Shown here in pieces: positions 1 to 5,723 of a stretch of DNA of 6,682 nucleotides. This DNA is from Giesbergeria sp. (GTDB lineage: Bacteria; Pseudomonadota; Gammaproteobacteria; Burkholderiales; Burkholderiaceae_C). Position 1 is the stretch's first letter; each line of letters begins with the position of its first letter. The position numbers and the translations under genes were made by a program. The notes beneath the pieces are model-generated. The model made no database searches. It was given only the letters and a program-made list of their open reading frames with translations, and was not told the origin of the DNA. The stretch spans positions 1 to 6,682 of the forward strand of contig JAGNUJ010000083.1 in NCBI GenBank assembly GCA_017987055.1, given 5' to 3'.

Positions 1-1254
1 ATCCAAGACCTGACTTTAGGCATGTTCCTGCACGAGTTTTGCGGCTCGTGGATGGAGCACCCGTTTTGGCGCAGCCAGTTTTTGCTGCAAGACCCGCAGG
101 ACTTGGCGCGCATCCGCCAAACCAGCATCCAAGAGGTCTGGATCGACACTGGCAAAGGCCGTGATGTGGCCGCCACCGTCGCCGCCACCACGCGCGAGGA
201 AGCCGACGCAGCGATTGAAACCGCCTTCAGCTCCTTGGCCGATATGCCGATCTTCCAAGCGCCGCCCGAAGCGCTAGCACTGCAGCCACAGCAGCCCACC
301 AATATGGAACAAGAGCTGGTGCAGGCCGCCGAGATTTGTCGCCGCTCCAAAACAGCCGTGGTGTCGATGTTCCACGAGGCGCGCCTTGGCCGGGCGCTGG
401 AGGTGCCCGACTTGCACAGCATGGTCGATGAAATCTCCGCCTCCATCGCCCGCCACCCCAACGCCCTGATCAGCTTGGCGCGCCTTAAAAGTGCCGATGA
501 CTACACCTATATGCACTCGGTGGCGGTGTGCGCACTGATGATGGCGCTGGGCCGGCAAATCAAACTGAACGAGACCCAACTGCGCACCGTCGGCATGGCC
601 GGGCTACTGCACGATTTGGGCAAGGCGCGCATTCCGCTGGCGGTGCTGAACAAGCCGGGCAAGCTGACCGACGAAGAATTTGCCGTGGTGCGCCACCACC
701 CGGTCGAGGGCTACCGAATGCTGCTGCAAGGCGGAATGCAAGATGCAGCGGTGCTGGATGCCTGCCTGCACCACCACGAAAAAATCGACGGCACCGGCTA
801 CCCCGAAAAGCTCGATGCCAGCGCCATCAGCTTGATTGCCAAAATGGCTGCTATTTGCGATGTCTACGATGCCATCACCTCAGACCGACCCTACAAGCGC
901 GGCTGGGATCCGTCCGAATCGCTGCGGCGCATGGCCGAGTGGAGCCACGCGCACTTTGACACCAGACTGCTGCAAGCATTTGTTAAAAGTTTGGGCATTT
1001 ACCCGGTCGGCTCGCTGGTGCGGCTGACCTCGGGGCGCATTGGCGTGGTGGTGGAGCAGTCGCCCGGCTCGCTGCTGCTGCCACGCGTTAACACCTTCTT
1101 TTGCACCCACACCGACCAGCGCATCCCGCCCGAGGTGCTGGATTTGTCGCGCCCCGGCTGCAGCGACAAAATCGCCGCGCGCGAAAACCCAGAGCATTGG
1201 CACTTTCCGGATATGCACACCTTGTGCTTAGGGATGGAGCCGCTGCCGTGGTAA
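1..1254 (+). CDS. HD-GYP cyclic-di-GMP phosphodiesterase with N-terminal DUF3391 (5' end outside window)
   Basis: Predicted cytosolic metal-dependent phosphodiesterase that hydrolyses c-di-GMP. The reading frame is open from base 1, and the seven residues before the first ATG (base 22), IQDLTLG, fit the start of the DUF3391 motif (L..GMF.HEF), so the gene begins upstream and ATG 22 is internal. Numbering from that Met: DUF3391 about 1-75, a linker, then the HD-GYP domain about 155-325. Visible metal-site and signature residues are H165, H197-D198 with K201 (HDLGK), H226, H251-H252-E253 and D256-G257 before G259-Y260-P261 (HHEKIDGTGYP), and D280 in CDVYDAITSDRPYK. All core HD-GYP residues are therefore present and catalysis is expected. 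The C-terminal tail (about 326-410, starting YPVGSLVRL) is usual for this subfamily. No transmembrane segment or receiver domain is seen. pfkB follows after 44 bp without a terminator. Activity on c-di-GMP is inferred from the family. Confidence 0.93.
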   Translation: MQDLTLGMFLHEFCGSWMEHPFWRSQFLLQDPQDLARIRQTSIQEVWIDTGKGRDVAATVAATTREEADAAIETAFSSLADMPIFQAPPEALALQPQQPTNMEQELVQAAEICRRSKTAVVSMFHEARLGRALEVPDLHSMVDEISASIARHPNALISLARLKSADDYTYMHSVAVCALMMALGRQIKLNETQLRTVGMAGLLHDLGKARIPLAVLNKPGKLTDEEFAVVRHHPVEGYRMLLQGGMQDAAVLDACLHHHEKIDGTGYPEKLDASAISLIAKMAAICDVYDAITSDRPYKRGWDPSESLRRMAEWSHAHFDTRLLQAFVKSLGIYPVGSLVRLTSGRIGVVVEQSPGSLLLPRVNTFFCTHTDQRIPPEVLDLSRPGCSDKIAARENPEHWHFPDMHTLCLGMEPLPW

Positions 1255-1298
1255 CGCGCGCAGTCAGTGCATCCAAGATGCCCGCGTACCATCAAGCT

Positions 1299-2255
1299 AT
1301 GACTGATTTTTTGACCCTCACACTCAATCCAGCACTGGACTTGTCAACCACCACCGCGCGGCTAGAGCACACCCACAAAATGCGCTGTGGCCCTATGCTG
1401 CGCCACCCCGGCGGCGGCGGTATCAACGTGGCGCGGGTACTGCACCGCTTGAACGTGCCAGTGCAGGCGTGGTATTTATCGGGCGGCGTGACCGGCACAC
1501 ACACCGGCCAATTGCTGGCCGCCGAGGGCGTCGCCCTACACGCGCTAGCGATTGCCGGCACCACGCGCGAGAACTTGTCGGTGGTCGAAACCCGCAGCGG
1601 CCACGAGTACCGCTTTGTGCTACCCGGCCCGAGCGTGTCAAAGCCCGAATGGCAAGACTGTCTGGCGCAATTGGCAACCCAAACGCCGCGCTGGCTGATC
1701 GCCAGTGGCAGCCTGCCGCCGGGCGTGCCCGATGATTTTTATGCCCGCCTCATAGCGCAAACCCGCGCCCATGCCGGCCACAGCCGCATCGTGCTAGACA
1801 CCCAAGGCGCGGCACTGGCGGCAGCGCTGCAAGCCGGTGTGTATTTGGTCAAACCCAGCCTGCGCGAGCTGCGCGAACTGACCGGCGCCGCGCTGAACGA
1901 TACCGCTCAGTGGCGCGCGGCCGCGCGCGCCTTGGTGCGCAGCGGCCAAGCCGAAATGGTGGCGCTATCGGCTGGAGCAGATGGTGCGGTGTTGGCTACG
2001 CGCGAGGGCGTGTGGCAAGCCACCGCGCTGCCGATTGCTGCCAGCAGCGGCACCACCGGCGCGGGTGATTGTTTTTTGGCCGCGCTGCTGTGGGCGCTCG
2101 ATCGCGGCGACACGCCGGGCGACGCGCTGCGCTGGGGCGTAGCTGCCGGCAGCGCAGCCCTGCTGGCACCGGGCACCGCACTGGCCGAGGCCTGCGAGAT
2201 ACAGCGTTTGCAGCGCCAAGTAGTGCTGCAAACGCTGACAGATGGCACAGACTAA
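1299..2255 (+). CDS. pfkB: 6-phosphofructokinase, Pfk-2 (PfkB) type
   Basis: PfkB/ribokinase-family sugar kinase of 318 aa, near the 309 aa of E. coli Pfk-2, which phosphorylates fructose 6-phosphate with ATP in glycolysis. Recalled Pfk-2 motifs line up along the whole length: TLTLNPALD at 6-14, MRCGP at 28-32, the glycine-rich PGGGGINVAR at 37-46, TTRENLSV at 88-95, YRFVLPG at 104-110, SGSLPPGV at 136-143, VKPS with E190, and the anion-hole/catalytic GTTGAGD at 251-257 with D257 as predicted general base. GVAAGSAA at 280-287 also matches. The start at 1299 places the first strand where the family begins. A longer frame from 1101 would overlap the HD-GYP gene by about 150 bp and is unlikely. 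There is no Shine-Dalgarno before 1299; ATG 1278 is an alternative. Tagatose 6-phosphate or fructose 1-phosphate are other possible substrates. Confidence 0.88.
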   Translation: MTDFLTLTLNPALDLSTTTARLEHTHKMRCGPMLRHPGGGGINVARVLHRLNVPVQAWYLSGGVTGTHTGQLLAAEGVALHALAIAGTTRENLSVVETRSGHEYRFVLPGPSVSKPEWQDCLAQLATQTPRWLIASGSLPPGVPDDFYARLIAQTRAHAGHSRIVLDTQGAALAAALQAGVYLVKPSLRELRELTGAALNDTAQWRAAARALVRSGQAEMVALSAGADGAVLATREGVWQATALPIAASSGTTGAGDCFLAALLWALDRGDTPGDALRWGVAAGSAALLAPGTALAEACEIQRLQRQVVLQTLTDGTD

Positions 2256-2278
2256 AAACCATAGCTGCTAGCAGCTAT
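2253..2278 (-). terminator. Candidate intrinsic terminator of the parA/hemerythrin-GGDEF operon
   Basis: On the minus strand, four bases after the GGDEF stop codon, the palindrome folds into a 7-bp stem with a CUAG loop. GGTTTTTAGT follows, giving a five-T run two bases after the stem. On the plus strand the stem is followed by TAATTTAATAA, a poorer T-tract, so termination should be stronger for the minus-strand operon than for pfkB. Only three of seven stem pairs are G-C, so strength is uncertain. Confidence 0.45.
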
Positions 2279-2282
2279 TAAT
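2257..2282. repeat. Short copy of a TAGCTGCTAGC-core intergenic repeat, arranged head to head
   Basis: The gap between convergent pfkB and the GGDEF gene is almost filled by the perfect palindrome ATAGCTGCTAGCAGCTAT (2261-2278). Its 12-nt core recurs at 5652-5663 after queA. Read on the minus strand the match is 14 nt (TAATAGCTGCTAGC, 2280 down to 2267, against 5650-5663). It looks like two ends of the same element joined at the core. That origin is an inference; the sequence matches are seen directly. Confidence 0.6.
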
Positions 2283-3479
2283 TTAATAAGATCCTTGCTT
2301 GATCTCATAGCGGTTGCGCCCTTTGGCCTTGGCTTGGTAGAGCGCGGCATCGGCATCGGCGATCAGCTCAATGCCGCCGTCTTGATAGCGCGGCACGCAC
2401 CCGGTCGCGCCGACGCTAACCGTGACAAATGGTGCCGCCTCAGATGCGGGATGCGGCAATTGCAGCGCCGCCACTGCCGCCACCACGCGCGCCGCCACCG
2501 CGCCAGCGCCAGCGGCATCGACCTCGGGCAAGATCACCGCCAGCTCTTCGCCGCCGTAGCGCGCCACCAAGTCGGTGCTGCGCTGCATGGTTTGCTGCAC
2601 CGCGCGCGCAATCGCTTGCAGGCAGGCATCGCCCGCTTGGTGGCCAAAGTGGTCGTTGTAGGCCTTGAAGCAGTCCACATCAATCATCAACAAACCCAGC
2701 GGCTGCTGGCGGCGAAACGCGCTGGCGCAGGCGTGCTCAAGCCGGTCGTTGAAGTAGGCGCGGTTGGCCACCTGCAACAACCCATCGGTGCGGCCATATT
2801 CTTGCAACTGCACATTGGCTAACTGCAGGTTTTCATTGGCCTTGGCCAGCTCTTGCGTGCGTTTGGCGACGCGCTCTTCCAAGCGCTGGTTGGCCTGCAC
2901 CAGTTCGGCGTTTTGCGTGGAGAGGACGTGGTAGAGCTTGCCAATCATCTTCAGCAACACTTGGGTGCTGTTGTCGTGGCCGGCCATTTCGCGCTCGTAG
3001 GCTTGGGCGGGCGACTCGCCTTGCTCAATCGCCTTGATTTGGCGCGCCAGCGATTGGTCAATGCCCAAGATGTGCAACCCCAGCCACGCCGTCAAAAAGC
3101 TGGTGATACCGTCGCCCGAGGCCGGCGCGGTGGTGCTGGCGCGCGAGGCCCACATCGTCCCCACTTGCTGCACAAACTGGCGGTGCAGCGCCTTGTGTGC
3201 CTCGACGTGGCGGGCTTCGACGCCCTTGCGCTCCATCAGCGCCTCTTCTTCGGTGAAGTGAAACACGGTGTAGGCCACCAAACGCTTGAAGACATCGCGC
3301 AGCTGCGGCACGTGGTCGGTGTCTGGATCAGCGTCGGCGGCAAATAAAGTTCGACTGAGCTCATTGAACAAAGCGACGAGGCCTTGGTGCTGCTCGTCCA
3401 CATCGTCCAGCCCGGTCACAAAGTGCTGGTCCCAGACAAAAGCGTCCACATGCACCGGCTCAATCACAGAATTTTCCAT
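2283..3479 (-). CDS. Bacteriohemerythrin-GGDEF diguanylate cyclase
   Basis: Soluble two-domain enzyme predicted to make c-di-GMP from two GTP under control of an O2/redox-sensing di-iron domain. Numbering is from ATG 3479 (398 aa). The hemerythrin domain, about 10-150, carries the full seven-ligand set: H31, H74, E78, H91, H95, H136 and D141. A linker with coiled-coil character (about 175-227, rich in QAN/EERVAKRTQEL) leads to the GGDEF domain, about 230-398. This shows D267 and D269 in IDVDCFK, N275/D276, and the active-site GGEEL at 309-313. RSTD at 300-303, five residues before it, is a canonical inhibitory I-site. The usual LTGLxNR segment reads GLLQVANR. There is no membrane segment. The architecture resembles Vibrio cholerae Bhr-DGC (VC1216), in which the di-iron state changes cyclase activity. 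The start was chosen for its GGAG; ATG 3509, one base after the parA stop, would add ten residues. Probably co-transcribed with parA. Confidence 0.93.
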   Translation of the reverse strand: MENSVIEPVHVDAFVWDQHFVTGLDDVDEQHQGLVALFNELSRTLFAADADPDTDHVPQLRDVFKRLVAYTVFHFTEEEALMERKGVEARHVEAHKALHRQFVQQVGTMWASRASTTAPASGDGITSFLTAWLGLHILGIDQSLARQIKAIEQGESPAQAYEREMAGHDNSTQVLLKMIGKLYHVLSTQNAELVQANQRLEERVAKRTQELAKANENLQLANVQLQEYGRTDGLLQVANRAYFNDRLEHACASAFRRQQPLGLLMIDVDCFKAYNDHFGHQAGDACLQAIARAVQQTMQRSTDLVARYGGEELAVILPEVDAAGAGAVAARVVAAVAALQLPHPASEAAPFVTVSVGATGCVPRYQDGGIELIADADAALYQAKAKGRNRYEIKQGSY

Positions 3480-3484
3480 ATCGG

Positions 3485-3488
3485 CTCC
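3485..3488 (-). promoter_or_regulatory. Shine-Dalgarno GGAG deciding the GGDEF-gene start
   Basis: On the minus strand GGAG lies five bases before ATG 3479. The alternative ATG at 3509 has only GTTGAG directly abutting it, too close to act as a ribosome site. This favours the 398-residue product. The site lies 3' of the parA stop codon. Confidence 0.55.
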
Positions 3489-3510
3489 AGGGTCAGATTG
3501 CGCCAACATC

Positions 3511-4281
3511 TCAACTGCGCGCCAAGCTAGCGTGCAATTGCACCAGCGCTTGCGTCAGTTTGTGTCGCGGATCGAGATAAATCATCGGCAGCGCTTGTTG
3601 GTGCGATTCGCGCACCTTGATCGACTGCGGCAAATACGGCTGCAGCACCGGCAAACCTTCGTCCATCAGCGCTTGCACCAGTTGCTGGGGCAGCTTGGCG
3701 CGCGCCTGAAACTGGTTGACCACAATGCCGCGCACCGCCAGCTGCGGGTTGTGGTCGGCACGGATTTCTGCCACGTTGGCCAGCAAGGTGTAGAGCGCTT
3801 GGCGCGAAAAATCATCGCAGTCAAACGGAATCAAGCAGCCGCTGGCGCCCATCAGCGCCGAGCGGGTGTAGAAGTTCAGCGCTGGCGGTGTGTCGATGTA
3901 GATGCGCTCGTACTCGCTGGCCAACTGCTGCAGCGCTTCGCGCAGTTTGTAGATTTTGTGGCGCGATTCGAGCTTGCTTTGCAGCTCATCGAGCTGTGGG
4001 CCAGAGGCTATCAAGTCCAAGTTTTCAAACGGCGTGCGCACGATGAAATCAGTGGGCGGCGGCGGGGTAAAGCTGTAGCCCAACGTCTGCTCAAAAAAGC
4101 CGACGACGCTGGGCTGATCGGCGCGCGGGGCGTGGCCGAGCAAATAGGCGCTGGAGTTGCCTTGCACATCCAAATCAATCACCAAGGTGCGCAGGCCTTG
4201 GCTGGCGCTGATGGCCGCCAAATTGCAGGTAATGGTGGATTTGCCCACGCCACCTTTTTGGTTGAAAACGACCAATGCCAT
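3511..4281 (-). CDS. ParA/Soj-family ATPase
   Basis: Deviant-Walker P-loop ATPase of 256 aa, the size of short chromosomal ParA/Soj proteins with no N-terminal DNA-binding extension. Visible motifs are the deviant Walker A KGGVGKST at 9-16 (signature lysine K9, P-loop K14), the second motif VIDLDVQGN at 34-42 with D38, and Walker B YIDTPP at 128-133 with D130. The C-terminal block VRESHQQALPMIYLDPRHK at 223-241 matches the Soj VRLSEAPSHGKPI..YDPRS region. Family members dimerise on ATP, bind DNA non-specifically and position plasmids, chromosome origins or protein clusters. A good Shine-Dalgarno, AAGGA (4288-4292), sits six bases before the ATG. No parB or parS-like site is in the window, so it appears to be an orphan. 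Its only operon neighbour is the hemerythrin-GGDEF gene, suggesting a cargo or signalling role rather than chromosome partition. The cargo is unknown. Confidence 0.92.
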   Translation of the reverse strand: MALVVFNQKGGVGKSTITCNLAAISASQGLRTLVIDLDVQGNSSAYLLGHAPRADQPSVVGFFEQTLGYSFTPPPPTDFIVRTPFENLDLIASGPQLDELQSKLESRHKIYKLREALQQLASEYERIYIDTPPALNFYTRSALMGASGCLIPFDCDDFSRQALYTLLANVAEIRADHNPQLAVRGIVVNQFQARAKLPQQLVQALMDEGLPVLQPYLPQSIKVRESHQQALPMIYLDPRHKLTQALVQLHASLARS

Positions 4282-4323
4282 AGTGAATCCTTATTTTTGG
4301 GTGGTGTCGCTTGGATGCAAGCA

Positions 4324-4339
4324 TTGCAAAAAAGTGCAA
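4324..4339. repeat. Inverted repeat upstream of parA, possible operator
   Basis: TTGCA (4324-4328) and TGCAA (4335-4339) form a perfect 5-bp inverted repeat around a six-base A-rich spacer, about 45 bp upstream of the parA start. The position would suit a regulator site or promoter-proximal element for the minus-strand operon, but I see no convincing -35/-10 pair beside it. Confidence 0.3.
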
Positions 4340-4356
4340 CTTCAGCGCCATCGGTT

Positions 4357-4385
4357 TTGGCAGCCGCGCAATTATGTGATACAGG
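4357..4385 (+). promoter_or_regulatory. Weak candidate promoter for queA
   Basis: TTGGCA (4357-4362), 17 bases, then TACAGG (4380-4385) is the best sigma70-like pair I could find reading towards queA. The -35 is fair and the -10 poor (three of six). It would give a leader of about 120 nt containing the hairpin/T-tract at 4451-4482. Offered as a candidate only. Confidence 0.2.
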
Positions 4386-4450
4386 CCACTAGCGCCGTGG
4401 GAAAATCGCCGCCCACCCGCCTAAGGGTATGCGCAATGGCTGATGTACCG

Positions 4451-4482
4451 CAGCCTTTGGCGCTGGTTTTTTCTCTTTTTTT
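4451..4482 (+). terminator. Hairpin plus T-tracts in the queA leader (terminator or attenuator-like)
   Basis: CAGC (4451-4454) can pair with GCTG (4462-4465), extendable by one C-G pair with a bulge. Just after the stem come T6 (4467-4472), CTC and T7 (4476-4482). The shape resembles an intrinsic terminator reading towards queA, but no gene lies before it on that strand in the 170 bp back to parA. The stem is short. The pyrimidine tract may instead help S1-dependent ribosome loading, because queA lacks a strong Shine-Dalgarno. Confidence 0.3.
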
Positions 4483-4488
4483 CTTGGC

Positions 4489-4498
4489 ACGGGCCCGT
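4489..4498. repeat. 10-bp GC-rich palindrome just before queA
   Basis: ACGGGCCCGT is a perfect palindrome ending 17 bp before the queA start codon. As RNA it could only form a short stem with a tight loop. It may be chance in GC-rich DNA or a small operator. Confidence 0.25.
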
Positions 4499-4515
4499 CC
4501 GGCTCTCAAGCACGC

Positions 4516-5652
4516 ATGACTTCTACTGATTCGCCTTCTCCGATTGCTTACGCCTTGAGCGACTTCGACTTCGCCCTGCCACCGGCACTGATTGCCCAAC
4601 ACCCAACGCCCCAGCGCAGCGCCTCGCGCCTGCTGGACGGCCGCACCGCGCAGCCGGTCGATCGCATCTTTAAAGACTTGCCCAGCCTGCTGCGCGCTGG
4701 CGACTTGCTGGTGTTCAACGACACCCGCGTCGTCAAAGCGCGCGTGTTTGGCGAGAAGGCCAGTGGCGGCAAGCTCGAATTGCTGATCGAGCGCGTGCTG
4801 ACCGAAGGCGACGGCAATGAAGTCGTAGCGCACATGAAGGTCAGCAAAAAACCGCTGCCCGGCGCTGTCGTCCACATGGCCGGCGGACGGCGCGGCGGCG
4901 GCTTTGATGCGCTGCTGCTGGGGCGCTGGCCAGACGAGAACGGCCCGCTGTTTCGCTTTGCGCTGCACGGCGCGGCCGGAGAGACGCCCTACGACTTGAT
5001 GGAGCGCCACGGCCACCTGCCGCTGCCGCCGTACATCGAGCGCCAACAACAAAGCGGCAACGACCCGGATGCCGCAGAAGACACCGAGCGCTATCAAACC
5101 GTGTTTGCCCGCGCGCCCGGTGCTGTCGCCGCACCGACGGCGGCGCTGCACTTTGACGCGGCGCTGCTGGCCGATTTGCAAGCGCGCGGCATCGAGCGCG
5201 CCAGCGTCACGCTGCACGTCGGTGCTGGCACTTTTCAGCCGGTCAAAACCGAGAATTTGGCCGAGCACCAGATGCACTACGAGCGCTACGACATCCCGCT
5301 GGCCACGCTGGCCGCGCTAGAGCGCTGCCGCCAGCGCGGTGGCCGCGTGCTGGCCGTGGGCACGACGACAGTGCGCACGCTGGAATCGTGGGCGCGCTCA
5401 GGAGAAGTGTCGGGCGACACCAATATCTTCATCACGCCGGGATTTAAATTTGCCGTGGTCGATGTGCTGCTGACCAACTTCCATTTGCCCAAAAGCACGC
5501 TGATGATGCTGGTCAGCGCCTTTGCCGGCTACGCGCCGGTGATGGGCCTGTACCGCCACGCGATAGCTCAGCAGTACCGGTTTTTCAGCTACGGCGATGC
5601 GATGCTGCTGGAGCGCAGCCGCCAACCATGCGCTGGGCAACTATCAAAATAA
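4516..5652 (+). CDS. queA: S-adenosylmethionine:tRNA ribosyltransferase-isomerase QueA
   Basis: Transfers and isomerises the ribosyl group of S-adenosylmethionine onto preQ1 at the wobble position of tRNAs with a GUN anticodon, giving epoxyqueuosine, the penultimate step of queuosine synthesis. It acts in the cytosol. The 378 residues are slightly more than E. coli QueA (356). Motifs run in the expected order: [15 protein letters not shown] at 16-30, [13 protein letters not shown] at 67-79, GHLPLPPYI at 166-174, ERYQTVFA at 191-198, [12 protein letters not shown] at 202-213, [11 protein letters not shown] at 233-243, [11 protein letters not shown] at 281-291, [19 protein letters not shown] at 320-338 and [12 protein letters not shown] at 354-365. 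The extra length is an N-terminal leader of about ten residues, a small Gly/Arg-rich insert near 123-130, and a tail of about a dozen residues after the usual C-terminus. The last codons and TAA come from the adjacent repeat element. The start has only a weak AAG upstream. No tgt lies in the window. Confidence 0.97.
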   Translation: MTSTDSPSPIAYALSDFDFALPPALIAQHPTPQRSASRLLDGRTAQPVDRIFKDLPSLLRAGDLLVFNDTRVVKARVFGEKASGGKLELLIERVLTEGDGNEVVAHMKVSKKPLPGAVVHMAGGRRGGGFDALLLGRWPDENGPLFRFALHGAAGETPYDLMERHGHLPLPPYIERQQQSGNDPDAAEDTERYQTVFARAPGAVAAPTAALHFDAALLADLQARGIERASVTLHVGAGTFQPVKTENLAEHQMHYERYDIPLATLAALERCRQRGGRVLAVGTTTVRTLESWARSGEVSGDTNIFITPGFKFAVVDVLLTNFHLPKSTLMMLVSAFAGYAPVMGLYRHAIAQQYRFFSYGDAMLLERSRQPCAGQLSK

Positions 5653-5696
5653 TAGCTGCTAGCGCACGTATCTAAAGGGCTGGAGGCCGATTTGAT
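5643..5696 (+). repeat. Comamonadaceae-type intergenic repeat element (degenerate copy)
   Basis: Bounded by a 6-bp terminal inverted repeat, ATCAAA (5643-5648) and TTTGAT (5691-5696). Inside are the TAGCTGCTAGC core and an imperfect inner inverted repeat, AGCGC (5661-5665) against GGGCT (5677-5681). From memory the order ATCAAAA-ATAGCTGCTAGCGC-spacer-GCGCTnGAGGCC-ATTTGAT is a very frequent intergenic element in Comamonadaceae. I could not search for it. It starts inside queA and supplies that gene's TAA. It may act as a convergent-gene RNA structure between queA and trpB. Confidence 0.6.
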
Positions 5697-5707
5697 GCTG
5701 AATTACG

Positions 5708-5719
5708 GCCTTTAAAGGC
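5708..5719. repeat. 12-bp palindrome between queA and trpB ends
   Basis: GCCTTTAAAGGC is a perfect palindrome four bases beyond the trpB stop. On the plus strand it is followed by GCTTTTAC, so it might contribute weakly to ending queA transcripts. On the minus strand no T-run follows. As an RNA hairpin it has only about four closing pairs. Confidence 0.3.
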
Positions 5720-5723
5720 GCTT

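Noticed and set aside
22..24. ATG at 22 as the true start of the HD-GYP gene
   Set aside because: The upstream bases stay in frame and encode LTLG before MF.HEF, part of the DUF3391 start, so the gene must begin outside the window.
1101..1298. N-terminal extension of pfkB to an ATG at 1101
   Set aside because: It would overlap the HD-GYP gene by about 150 bp, the translation is Arg/Ala/Pro-rich without similarity, and Pfk-2 proteins begin just before TLTLNPALD, matching ATG 1299.
2288..2304. Short inverted repeat AGATC...GATCT at the 3' end of the GGDEF gene
   Set aside because: Only five bases per arm and inside coding sequence; the downstream palindrome is a far better terminator candidate.
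3286..4392. Long 368-codon plus-strand open frame opposite parA and the GGDEF gene
   Set aside because: It is antisense to two genes with clear domain motifs. Its translation is His/Arg/Gln-rich with no recognisable domain, typical of a GC-rich shadow frame.
3400..4400. parS-like centromere sites near parA
   Set aside because: I did not find the 16-bp GTTTCACGTGAAAC-type palindrome or a close variant, and no parB is present.
4386..4515. preQ1 riboswitch upstream of queA
   Set aside because: The gene function makes it tempting, but no short hairpin with the conserved preQ1-I A-rich tail is present, and there is no good match to other preQ1 classes as far as I can judge by eye.
4372..5277. 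301-codon minus-strand open frame opposite queA
   Set aside because: It covers the conserved queA coding region in antisense and its low-complexity translation matches no family I know.
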